64,000 nucleotides of DNA from Andrena cerasifolii. Lineage: Eukaryota > Arthropoda > Insecta > Hymenoptera > Andrenidae. Made by a program: the position numbers and the translations under genes. The notes beneath the pieces were generated by a model. That model worked only from the letters and a program-made list of their open reading frames with translations. It did no database searches and was not told the DNA's origin. Numbering within the stretch: the first letter of the stretch is position 1; each line of letters begins with the position of its first letter. The stretch is from positions 9,114,001 through 9,178,000 of the forward strand of contig NC_135119.1 of NCBI RefSeq assembly GCF_050908995.1. The letters run 5' to 3'. This document shows, in pieces, positions 1 to 11,400 of this stretch.

Positions 1-475
1 AAAAAAAATTATGGCAGTGAAATTGTAATAAACGCGAAAGAAATAGAGCAGTGTCTGAAATGAGTTTTTTTTTTCGAGATGCAAACCGGCGCCGGTTGTA
101 GCGTCTCTGGTAGTTACGTGAAACAGACAAATAATTTTTTTTAAATTTATCTGCCAATTGCAGGAATACGAACCGCAAGTGGGGTAAAAAAATTGCATAT
201 TTTAAAAATGGCGCAACTTCAAACAATTAGGTGAGATTTTCGCCAAAAAATCGCGTTTTGTTTAAAACCAGTGGTTAAAATTGATCATTTGGTTAAACTT
301 TCTGGTTCATATTCTGATGAATATTATAAACTTAAATGTGTGCAAAATTTGAAGTTGATTGGTCAATTAATTTTTCAGTTATCCCCGGCGCTAATTTTGA
401 AAACGTGGTTTCGAGAAAAACGCGATTGTAATGCGTTTTTGGTATGCTCGCCGCTCGGAAGCGCGCTGACTCACT
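1..475. other. AT-rich repeat-like DNA, no gene seen
   Basis: No convincing exon is visible. The sequence is AT-rich, with phrases typical of decayed non-coding transposon DNA. The 68-codon open frame at 271-477 has no recognisable domain and no matching splice sites. It runs directly into the inverted-repeat element that starts near 476. Confidence 0.4.
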
Positions 476-1850
476 AGTAGTCCGAGAGCCAGTGAACATT
501 TTTAGTGTCTCATCGCGACGGGATTTTTCTATCATTTGTCGAATCAACCTTATACTGAAAGTCAACGGAAGGGTGGTTTGACAGTTGGGACCGGGGACAG
601 GGCCCGAGGACACGCCCTCGAACATGTCAAGGTTGTGAGCGTCCCCGACTCGTCGCGACAAGGCTGAAACTCCCCTCATTAATTTACAACTTAATACAAA
701 ATAAGATAAGACAACAATTATTCTATTAAATTTCAGTCTCGTCGCTGAGTCGATTTTTTTTTTAAACATGTTTGGGGGTCTGCCAGACCACTAAGGTCCC
801 CAAACATGTTTAAAAAAAATCGACTCAGCGACGAGACTGAAATTTGATAGAATAATTGTTTATGTTGTAAAACAGATACAAAAAATAGTCTGGCAGCTTA
901 TAAGCGGTGATAAGACATTGAATTTAATATTAATTTTTATAAAAGATTTTTACCATCAATTGTGAAGAGGATATGATTACTTTAGAATTTTAGTATATTA
1001 TAATAATAATGATTAATAAACTATATTAGAGTAATATAAATTAAAATTAAAAAATTCTATTACGACGAAAGTAAACTATCAACATCGGGCTTCGTATATT
1101 ACGAGTATTCGGAGAAACGCCCATTTAAAATACCCTACCGATTTATCTCGAATCGAACATGGCTGGGAAGAAGTTTATAGTAAATAACAATTCGCTTGGT
1201 TTGAAGGTGACCAACTTCCAACTTGCGTAAGTGAAGTTTTGATTGACCAGGAAGATCTTACAGATAGCAATGACTTCAGGAATGAAATATATCATAGTTC
1301 AGATAATGATTCTGACACTGAACAAGATCAAACTTAAGTGACGTCGTAATAGATTTTTTAAATTTTAATTTATGTTACTGTAAAATAGTTATTAATACAT
1401 CTTTTTTTTATTATAATATAATAAAATTGTAAAGTCATCATATCCTCTTCAGCATTCGTATTAAACGTCGATCTTTTATAAAAGTTAATATTAAATTCAA
1501 TGCCGCGACGAGAGATTTGACTACACGCTCGATTCATTTGCAAACGTCTAGCAAGGTCTTGTCACCGCTTATAGGCTGCCAGACTATTTTTTGTATTTGT
1601 TTTACAACATAAACAATTATTCCACCAAATTTCAGCCTCGTCGCTGAGTCGATATATATTTTTTTTATATAAACATGTTTGGTGGTCTACTTAGGTCCCA
1701 CTTAGGTCCCCACGAAGCGTTGCCAGACTCGGGGACTCTCCCAAACATGTTCCAGGGCGTGTCCTCGGGCCCTGTCCCCGGACCCAACTGGCAGACCGCC
1801 CGATGATGAGACACTAAAAATGTTCACCGGCTCCCGGACTATAGGCTATA
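476..1850. mobile_element. Long-inverted-repeat element (decayed, non-autonomous)
   Basis: Bases 476-650 (with the words ccagtgaacatttttagtgt and ccggggacagggcccgagga) recur in inverse orientation at about 1735-1850. A second pair of arms, about 785-960 and 1485-1690, is also inverted and shares the core cgactcagcgacgaga. The left half additionally contains a tight palindrome at about 700-860. The middle holds a short open stretch around 1246-1336 coding an acidic tail (DQEDLTDSNDF...DSDTEQDQT), reminiscent of acidic N-termini of piggyBac-type transposases, but it is too short to assign. This is probably a rearranged DNA transposon. The family is not identified. Confidence 0.6.
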
Positions 1851-1856
1851 GTATCG

Positions 1857-2045
1857 ATACGCAGTTGAATTTCGACCTATAACATTGAGTATATATTTTT
1901 GAAACGTTTCAGAAGCGGTTTATGGATTTTTTTTCAATTTTTCAATTGATTTATAAAATGTTATTATCAATACGGAGTTGAATTTCGGCCTATAACTTTG
2001 AGAATATATTTCTGAAATGTTTTAGAAGCGATTTATGAAAAAATT
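1857..2045 (+). repeat. Imperfect ~75-bp direct duplication
   Basis: The block beginning with cgcagttgaatttcgaccta near 1859 is repeated with substitutions near 1975 (cggagttgaatttcggccta). Both copies continue through a tata-tttctgaaa-like segment and end in aagcg.tttatg. The two copies are about 115 bp apart. They look like old tandem repeat or transposon DNA. Confidence 0.6.
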
Positions 2046-3162
2046 TTCCTTCTATTTCTCGTCCAATTTATACGGTCTTCTCCTCTTAAGGTCGAAAAGC
2101 AGTACCAATATCAAATACGCCCAAATCCTTAGGCCGCGCTAGTGAACAATTATGCAAAGTTTCATCAAAATCGGCGTGCGACAGTTACCGTAATATCCCC
2201 GGTGAGATACTGTTTAGCTGCACGTAACGTGCCCTGCAGTGTGACTAAACTTTTTAAAAATTATCAATCAAATACACATAAAACTTAAAAAAAAGAAAAA
2301 CTATTTTTCATATGAAACAGGTTCAAAGACTTCTTAGATTTCATTGTTTTAACAAAATGTCTCTAAATTTGAAAGAACGGAACAATCCATGTAAATCGTA
2401 TTTCCAATGTAAACAGTAAACACCAATCACGCCCAGGTCTGATAAGTTGTCACATGTTTTTTGAAGTTATTTTACCACCGCATTCAGGCACCTTTCGCTA
2501 TTCTTGCAAAAGCGTGTAAAATACGCTCCAAGCGTTCGTTAATATTTTCTCGATCCACGATGTGTGCTCGACCATACGAATGTAAAATTTTCCAGTAATG
2601 GTTGAAAATTTTCCGCTGCCTGTTCGATCAGTTGTTGTAATGCTCTTTGCAACGGGCGCAATCGAAAATGTCGCAACGCAATTATTGGCTTGTGAGCGTA
2701 CCCGGTTTCCCTTCGGGGCATACATCTTGAAACACGATACGCATTATTCCCAGCGCGATTTTGTTCCAAGAGGAAGAGAATACGTACGGATAATTGGCAC
2801 GGAGACCGATAGGCACGCATATGTATATCTTTAGAATACGTGTCGTTCAGCGGCGCAGTGTGTCGTAACGCATTACGGTTTATTTGGCATCATCTACCAA
2901 ACTATCGCCCGATTAGTCGCAGGTAGCTCGAATTCCGTAGGCGCTGAATTCACGGACTTTTACCGCAGAGTACACAAAAGAAGAGAGGTAGTATTTTCAT
3001 GACAGATATTGCCGTCTCATATACGAATATAAGGAAAGATATTCTTTCTTTATCGTTCAATGAGAAGTTTTGTATGCCTTAATGTATCTCCCTCAACGAA
3101 CAATTCTATGATTGTATGCTGTAAGACGAATAAAATGATATCACCCCTATAATGCCTATCAG
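2046..3162. other. No gene seen (intergenic, weak ORFs only)
   Basis: Two overlapping minus-strand open frames (2498-2725 and 2539-2820) and one plus-strand frame (2598-2834) cover the same 300 bp. None shows a known domain, a signal peptide or matching splice sites. If the RRM gene upstream on the minus strand ends here, this stretch could hold its unresolved last exon or 3' UTR. Confidence 0.35.
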
Positions 3163-3332
3163 TAGGGTTGCCATAATTGCCAAGCACTGATGCGGAACGT
3201 TTAAGTGCTAAATAAATGAAACATGAAAAAAGGGGGTGGGTAATGGTTTATTTTGCTCTGGAAATACTTTACTCTTTTACTAGGGAAACACGGCCAGGGG
3301 AACAGTAAAATACGGGACGTATGGCAACCCTA
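3163..3332. mobile_element. hAT-like MITE with 8-bp target duplication
   Basis: The element starts tagggttgccat and ends with the inverse atggcaacccta. It is 170 bp long and has no coding capacity. The flanks are cctatcag on the left (3155-3162) and cctattag on the right (3333-3340), an 8-bp duplication with one mismatch, as expected for an aged hAT insertion. Confidence 0.72.
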
Positions 3333-3770
3333 CCTATTAGCAATAGAAAATGCAATTACAACGCTTTATTTTCCTACAGAAATGTAGCTACCAATAAACA
3401 GATTGGTGATTTTAAATATTCTGAAATCTCTGCAAATCATCGCTCGTTTTAAAAAGGACTTATTAATTCTTTAAATAATTTTTTTCAGAAATTCTATGCA
3501 ACAGAAATATTCCACAAAATATTACAAATTTAATATACGGTATCAGTACCGGATCATTCCAAGACGGCAGATATAACACTGTGGTGTTTCTCCTAATTAG
3601 CAGAGTGATATACAATTTTGCAACTTCATGTAGAACTTAGTTTTGTGCATAAATATGCACGCAGTGATATTTATTCGAAACACTCTTTCATATTTTACAG
3701 AATTGCAGAAATAAAACGAGAAATATTCCAAAAACCAATATGCCATGTAGTTTTTGAAATAGCTTATAAT

Positions 3771-3910
3771 TGAGCATCTGAACATAATTATTGGTGCACA
3801 AGTAGAATAAATTTTAATTTGTTAATGCTATAAAATTAATTGAGCATCTGAACATAATTATTGGTGCACAAGTAGAATGAATTTTAATTTGTTAATGCTA
3901 GAAAATTATA
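3771..3910 (+). repeat. 70-bp tandem duplication, two copies
   Basis: Two adjacent 70-bp units each start tgagcatctgaacataatta and differ at only a few positions, most of them at the distal end. The near identity indicates a recent local duplication. No gene is involved. Confidence 0.9.
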
Positions 3911-3978
3911 ATTCTAGAATCAACTATGAAAACATGTATTTCGTGCTGGACTAATCTGAGAATCTATTTGTACATGTA

Positions 3979-4853
3979 TACAACGTGTTCACGCAGTTAC
4001 TTGCCAAGGTTTTGCTAGTAAATAATAAGTATACCAAAAGATGAAATAAGAGAAAGTTTTACTGCTTTTTGTAACCAACACAATGCCGTATGTAAATTTT
4101 TTATGTTTGCAATATTTTTTTAGAAACGAGGGTGACCTTCCATTTTTTGCATGGAATATTTTTTTATATACAACCATGTGTGATACAATGGCCTTCAAGG
4201 TCATACAAGGTCAGGAATGAACAAAGTAAATATTTACTAAATAGTATTTCTTATTGATAATGCACTGGAATGTACAGACCTGTGAAATGGCCTCCAATAT
4301 CTCCAGATTTATCATCTCTGGATTTCTTTTTATGCGGCACTGTTAAAGATATCATTTACTATACACCGGCCAGAGATGTAAACGATTTACAAAGAAGAAT
4401 AACGGAAGCGTGTGCATCGATATCCCGGGCATTAGCAGAAGCCAGCAAAAATATAATCCATAGAGCTGAGAAATACACATTTGCACGTGGAAGTCGCATT
4501 AAACTTGCTACGTAGCCTTATCAATAAGAAATACTAGTAAATTCAATGGTACGAAGTACTCGGACTGTTTCTTTCATTCCTGACCATGTATGACATTGAA
4601 GGCCATTGTATCGTACATGATTGAATTTGTCTTGACACGCGCTTTCATATACTACGTAAAAATATGTAGCATTTCATGTAAAAAACTGAAGGCCACCCTC
4701 GGTTCTCGAAGAATATTGCTGACATAAAAATTTTGCATACGCTATTATGTTGGTTATAAAAAATAGTAAAACCTTTCCCTGTTTCATTTTTCCATTTACC
4801 TACTTAATATTTACCAGAGAAACGCTGGTTAGTAACTATGTGAACGCCCTGTA
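3979..4853 (+). mobile_element. Degenerate mariner/Tc1 element with long inverted repeats
   Basis: The ends are inverse copies (left tacaacgtgttcacgcagtt, right ...actatgtgaacgccctgta) bounded by TA. Both arms stay alignable for more than 200 bp; matching blocks lie at 4180-4262 and 4508-4620. An 81-codon frame at 4270-4515 keeps the C-terminal part of a mariner-type DDE transposase: the WPP.SPDLSSLDFFLCG box with the third catalytic acid, followed by a degraded tail. The N-terminal DNA-binding region and the first two catalytic acids are absent, so the copy is inactive. Family assignment rests on the SPDL..LDFF box. Confidence 0.75.
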
Positions 4854-5486
4854 TGTTAGAGTGGTCCTTCTTATCTTGTGACCACCGAACTCTTTCGGTC
4901 TCACCCTATAGAATAGTTCCAATTCCTAAAAAAAGATGCAAAAAAGAAATGTAAAATATGTAAAAGAAGATAGTACTGGGTAATCGTATAAAAGTATGCG
5001 GAAAATTAATGAACAGTGGATACTGAGTATCAATGTAAATTTATAATAGCATTAAGCATCAGAGAATCCAATCGTAATGACGAACTACCTCTGTTCTCTT
5101 TTACACTCAACATTAGCAAAGTCGCAAGACGGTCTCGTCATATTTCCGCGACGACAGCAATCGATCGTGTGTGGTTGCACACACAAGTACACGCTTTCTA
5201 CGATCAAGAGACATGTTCACCGTCGCGCTAAGTGTCACACCTTATACTTTTACAGGAAATGTCAACCTATTTTCGATCCGCATTAAAAACATGAGTACAC
5301 TGAGGGGTCAGTGTCAAACCGAATGAAAAACATTGCGCAAAAAGAGCGTGGTCGCATGATGAACGAACACAATCACTCGCACAAGTTAATATCGCTCTTC
5401 AACGCTGTGTGATAAGTGTCACTTTGAAAAACGCAGTGGTGTAAAAAGTGTAATATGTTATAAACAAGAGAAAGAATAAGACTTAC
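4854..5486. other. No clear gene; possible 3' region of RRM gene
   Basis: This lies just beyond the last phased exon of the minus-strand RRM gene. A minus-strand AG at about 5236 followed by an in-frame open stretch of about 40 codons would fit the phase of that gene, but it lacks a poly-pyrimidine tract and any recognisable sequence, so it is not called as an exon. Confidence 0.3.
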
Positions 5487-8400
5487 CGTCCACCACCACG
5501 CGGAGGACCATAAGCATCTGGTCTGTCGTATCCTTCAGTATAACTATAACAAAATTTAAGTAGCCTTGTAATTTTCTTTATGTAAATTTCTTTTCATAAT
5601 AGTATGGGCATTTAATACATATATGAGGATAAAGGACGATAGTAAGAAATGGCCAATTTTTAACCTCGTTCTTAACCACCCCCAGATGGCGAGGTAGGGT
5701 CTCACGCACCCCATGCTGATGTTCCAGATACTTGTTTAGTTCGGCGTTTTTTTTCACGCGAGAATACGAAACAACTAACTGTATTTTTATTTTCTTTACA
5801 AACAAGATTTTATTCGCATCGCTTGTAGCAATATACTGACTTTCTGAAAAGACTTCAATGCCTTGTTCCGAAGAAACAGTTAAAAGTTTATTGTGCAAAT
5901 AAAAATTTAACAATAATTGGCGTATGCTAGACCCCACGTTAGCAGTTAAGTAACAAAGTTTCTACCTTGCCAGATAAGGGCTCAGGAATTTCTTTTCATT
6001 GTATTTTGATTTTACTCCACAGCAACTTACCGTAAGCTTGTCTGCGAACTTTCTTAACGATTATGCAGCAAATTGACTTTCATCTAAAGATAACGAAATG
6101 GACCTCGATACTTATTATGAACTATTTGTATAAAAAGTAATCGTCACTTCTTTCAGGGGTAAATCTACACCTCCGGATCGGTGGACATTTGAAAGAAAAA
6201 AAGTTGCCGCAAAATTACTGAAAACACTGAAAATTAATGTTGAATTTACGTGATAATAAATTTTTATTTTCAATCAACTTGGTGTGCTTAACGAGAAGAA
6301 AAGAGTACAAAAGAAACCATGTGCCGCAAATTCACAGTTTCGGCGCAAAAATTGATTAAAGTTTGCGCAAAAATTAGAGCGTGTGTAGCCACTCACACAA
6401 GCAGTAGCGTGTAGATCCGAGGTGCGCACAAAGCCGTTTGGAGCCGAAGACCTCTTTGCAATTCTGGGTGCCGGGTCACAGAGCCGAGCGCGTAGCTGTT
6501 AACGTGAACTCCAACGATGCGCCATACTCTCGGAGCCCCGTGCAGTGAGGTTGATCAGGTGGGGCTCGCTTGGGTCGGCTTGGCTTCCTGTTCTTTGCCG
6601 GCTCGCCGTATCGCGCTCGCGAAACATGTCGCACCCTCACGGCTCCACGCTCGGCTCCGACCCGGCGCCCAGAATCGTAAAGAGATCTCCGGCTCCGAGC
6701 GGTTCTTTGTGCACCTCTGAGCTAGAGTCCTAAAGACAAAGACAGCAATAGGCCATAATGAAAATTCAAAAATTTTATATTTCGTATAGTATCCGCCGAG
6801 ATATAGCGAGGTCGTAAAAGTAGTGGGGCGAGTCTGTTTACATGCTTCGAGCGAACTGGCAGATCTATCTATGGGCAGAGAAGGGGCTCGGGCCTCACTC
6901 AGGGCCCTGAGATTCAATTCCTACTGGCATTCCTGACAACAGTGCACCACGTACAGCACTGGGTGCCGGGGCCTTAAAGACCTTATTTACGACCTCGCTA
7001 TACTTGCTGATTTCCTGATGAAAATTACAAGCATGACACATAATTTTGAGTATTTTTAATGATCGTAATAAAAACGAGTACTTGAATTCTTCGAGGTATA
7101 TGGCGGAACGGAACGTTCGGATATGCGTGTAAAGACCTTAACTCGCGCATCAAGTGCAGGTGGCCCGCCCGAAGCTTTGCTCGTTCAAGACAGTTCCAAG
7201 AGTTGGTGGGAGTAACTCACGAGTAGCTATCGGATCAGTTCAGCGAGCAGTTGCTTCGTGATGTTGACTCTTGCGAAAACTTTAACAGTTGCTTGTGTCG
7301 AAACGGTGCGTTTTGCGGCACATGGTTGTTTCTAAACATTTCTCTTCTTATCGAGCAGAGCAAGTTAACGTGAACGAAATTTAACACCAGTTTCCAATGT
7401 TATGAACAATTTTGCGGAAAGTTTTCTTTACAAATGTCCACCGAACCACAGATGTATCTGCATCGATCCACCCTATACAAATTCTTAATTCTCATCGAGA
7501 TTGAAAATTAGCCATTTTTATTGTCATCCTTTCATTAAGCATATTTTTACAATCGTAATTAATAATTTAAACTTTATTCGTAAAATTAGTTATGATCGTC
7601 CCTACTGGCCTGACGCAACACTGTTAAGAATCATTTAAACTTAATGTTTGAAACTTTAAGAGAAAAGGAGTCGGCCTGTTGGATGGCAGGGCCGGGATTT
7701 GAACCGGAATCTTTCATTTTCTGGGCAACTGCTTTAACTAATTTAGCTTGCCAGGCCAATAACAAACTGCTCTTCTATGCCTCTGAGACTTCAGCAGCTC
7801 GAACCGTTCCTATATCTAGGCATAGTCTAGTTTCTTTCTACAGACGTAAAAATATGCCTCAGTACTAAGGAAATAACATTTTTATATCTAATGAATTGAA
7901 TGTAAAGGATCGCTTAAGTGGTTAAAAAAGCCTGCCACGAACAGACGTTATTCGATGAAAGGTCAATGTCCGCCAGAGTGTTCACTTTTCAAAGTACAGT
8001 ACGTGGAACGGATATAGGTACTAATAACTGGCTTGAGACACTCTCAAGTGGTGCGGTCAAGGATTATAAATTGGTATAGTTAACTCGGCGGGAGGCGCTA
8101 CTGGGTAAAATTTGCCACAGAGGCGCTAGTTGCGAAAATATGAAGACTGCTCGAGTTTTTGTTACAATTTTTTAAAGAACTTTAATAAAGATTTCAAGAT
8201 ATTTCATAAATTTTCTTTGATTCTTAAAACACTGTACTTTAACATAAAAATTACAAAGTTAAAAAAAAATGTTCTGAAACCGTGGTTTTTTACGTTTCAA
8301 TTTTGGGTATCTTTCACCCGGTAGCGACAACCCGTTACAATATGGGGTGCGCCTCCCGCCGTGTTAAAGGAATATTAATTGACCCTACGTGGTTACTTCC

Positions 8401-11400
8401 TCAACTGAGAATGCGGTCATAAACGACCCCTCATCGCCCATTTGCACTCTCACTATTTGATTAGTTTTCTATTCAAATACTGTAACTCGGATTAATATGC
8501 ACACATCACAGCACTTCTTATAGCATTACTCTCTCTTATTGCTTCGAACAATTACTTCTTCAGGGGTTAATTAAGAATTTTCTTAACGAGTTCAAACAGT
8601 TATTTCAGGTGGCAGAAATATAAAATTTATTCATTCTCGTCGTGTGATTTTCTATGTATTAAGTAGTAACCAAACAACTGGATCCCTCGCTGTTACAGTC
8701 TGTCTAACAAGAGCGTGTAAAAATCAGATAGCTCGACCGTCCTTCTATAACGCGTTGTACGAAAATCCTCGGTTACTATCTTTGAAGAGACGGCGAATTT
8801 GAGTACGAGTACCGCGTAATCGAAACGACCCGGAGGCGTCTTTTTGTACACGCATCCGAAAGGACCAGAACTGTCGCAGGGGAGATGTTTTAAGTCAAGC
8901 GTCAACTGCACGTGATCGAAGGTTCGCATACTTCGAGGAGTGTTTAAAAGTGGAGGAGGAGAGCAATAGACTATACAAGTAAACTTCGGCACTATAGTGT
9001 TTAATTCCAGCATTTCAAAAATATTCTGACACGTAAGAATATTTTTATGTAAGATATACATATACATTAATAAAATTGTAGGAGCGTTCATATTTTATTG
9101 GGTAACCGTTTTGTCCAGTAACATTTTTGTGATCGTTGATTTTGGTCGTTCAAACGTTTCCTTTGCAACAATACAATTGCTCGCAATATAGCCAATAATA
9201 AAATGTAATATTATTAACAGTAAGACGCTATTAAACAATTTTCAAGCGAAAAATTGAATATAAGTTATTAGTGTATGGGTGGCAATCTATTTACATTCTA
9301 TTTTCTTTCTTTTTTTTTTATGAAACGTACATATAACAAGAAATCAAGTACTTTTGAGCGGTATTACTGTATGCATAGTGAAGTCATAAAATAAGTTAGG
9401 CATAAAAGTGAACGTGTCTCCAGTATCGAGTCCAACGGCTTAAAAAAATGGGGAGAATAGAACACTTGGCCCTCATTGCGGGCTGTGTAAACTATTTAAA
9501 TTTTGATTAAATTTCCACTAACTCTTTGACTGGCAATGACGACTTTTCGCGTCGAAAGTTCCCCATCTGTTCCCTGCTATTGCCGTGTTTTCACGCTAAT
9601 GTGGTAGGAATAGTATCGGCCCATACGATTGATCTAGGGACACATATGTCATTTGATTGAAAACATTAATCATAGAAAATGAAAATTGCTAACGCACCGT
9701 CTACGGTTAGGAACTAAATCGAGCAATTATTTCCAGCTTTTCGTTGCCAGACAAAGAATTAATACCATTAGAAAGTGCACGGAACCCAAAAAATGGATAT
9801 CGTATACAGATCTCGGTCTCTCTATCTCAATTAGTGCCGCCATTTTACAACCGAATTTACTACTTCACTACAGCGCCCTCATTAACTGTACAAAGTTATC
9901 TAATTTGATTTATAAAGGAATATATTTTGAAGGTACATTTGTTTGAGAAGTTTGAATATATAGAGATCATTAGAACGTACGAGTTAGAAAAAAGTGCAAT
10001 AATAAGCCTAAATTACTTTTGCACCAAAGAATATGTTGTAATTGCTATACATACACTTTTGGAAATCGCACGTCATGCACAATTGAATGATACCATTTTT
10101 ATCCCGAAAGTCAGATGGGAATAGTTATAAAAAAAACGGATTCAAACTTCGTAATTTCAAGTTTATCAGCAAAGAAAACAGTAGCCTCGCATCTGAATGG
10201 AAAGACTTCAGGAGGCGCGCCAACAATGTCTTTGAAAACCAACACGCAAAATGTTTTCCTTGTTACTGTGTAGCCTGACTAAACAGCAAAAAACACATTC
10301 CGCGACTTGATCTTCAAGGATATCGCTGACACACACGAGTATTCTTTCCAAGTCATTCCGATCAGATGCGACTTTGCTACCGTTTTTTTTTTTGCTGGCA
10401 AGCTTACAATTACGAACTTTAAGTGTACTTTTGAAGGCATTCCAGTCTGATTTTCAAAATAAAATAGTACCATCCGATTTCCCTTGGCATGAACTTTCCA
10501 CGTGCGTATAACAATCTCGACACACTTTTTGGTTACCAGTCACACTATAGGCTTAAGGTATCCAGTATCTTGAATAAACAAAGGCGCAAACTATATTTGC
10601 ATTCTGGAAAAATTTGAATTATAGTAAATATAATGGTAAGAAATAAGATACTGTATATTCTAAACAACGCTTATTTTTAAACATGCGACCTATTGTCACA
10701 TAGAGAATAGCACAAATTAATATGTATATGGATTTTTCACTTACCCTCCACCAACAGGCGGATATCCACCACTAGGGACTGCACTGCCAGGTCTCCTACT
10801 AAACATGTCTGCTTGTGGTCCAGGACCAGTGCTGTAACTAGGTGCCCCAGTGCTGTAGCTGGGTCCAGTACTCATTGGCCTGTTAAATGGAGGAATATCA
10901 TTAACAGAGGGACCATCCCTCTTGTCGTAGGCCATTGAAGCTCCCTGACACCCCCCTCCCCGGGCCCGCCCCTCATTTCCCCGGGCGGGCCCGGGGATAG
11001 CCCCTGTCTTACACAATTGGAATATGTTAACTTATTTTCATTCTATCCTGGATAATTCACCAAAATGCTTCCCAAACATAATTGAGGCATTGAGAGCAAA
11101 CACGGGTTAATCAATAGGCTTTTCCTGTCACATAAAATAGGTAAAATTATTATTTTTCAACATGGGTTAACCCGTTTTTGCTCCCAATGCCTCAACTGGT
11201 TCAAGGCATTCATACAAATATTAAATTAGCATAAGCATTCCAGGTTAGAATAAAAATGAAATTTCAATTCGTAACTGTCGCGTTTGTACTTTTAAAGGCT
11301 GCAAAAGGTTCGTTCTTTTACAGTACGTATTTCCTTTAGTAATTTTTGGAGCTTCTTTGCAACATGCTTATGTTGAAGACTCGAGAAGTTTTGTCACGTA

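Noticed and set aside
2498..2834. Overlapping frames on both strands
   Set aside because: No domain, no splice signals, and neither strand is favoured.
5080..5236. Candidate last exon of the RRM gene
   Set aside because: Phase fits, but the acceptor has no pyrimidine tract and the peptide is unlike the tail of the protein; it was not called.
7678..7766. Functional tRNA gene
   Set aside because: The acceptor stem halves do not pair; kept only as a SINE or pseudogene.
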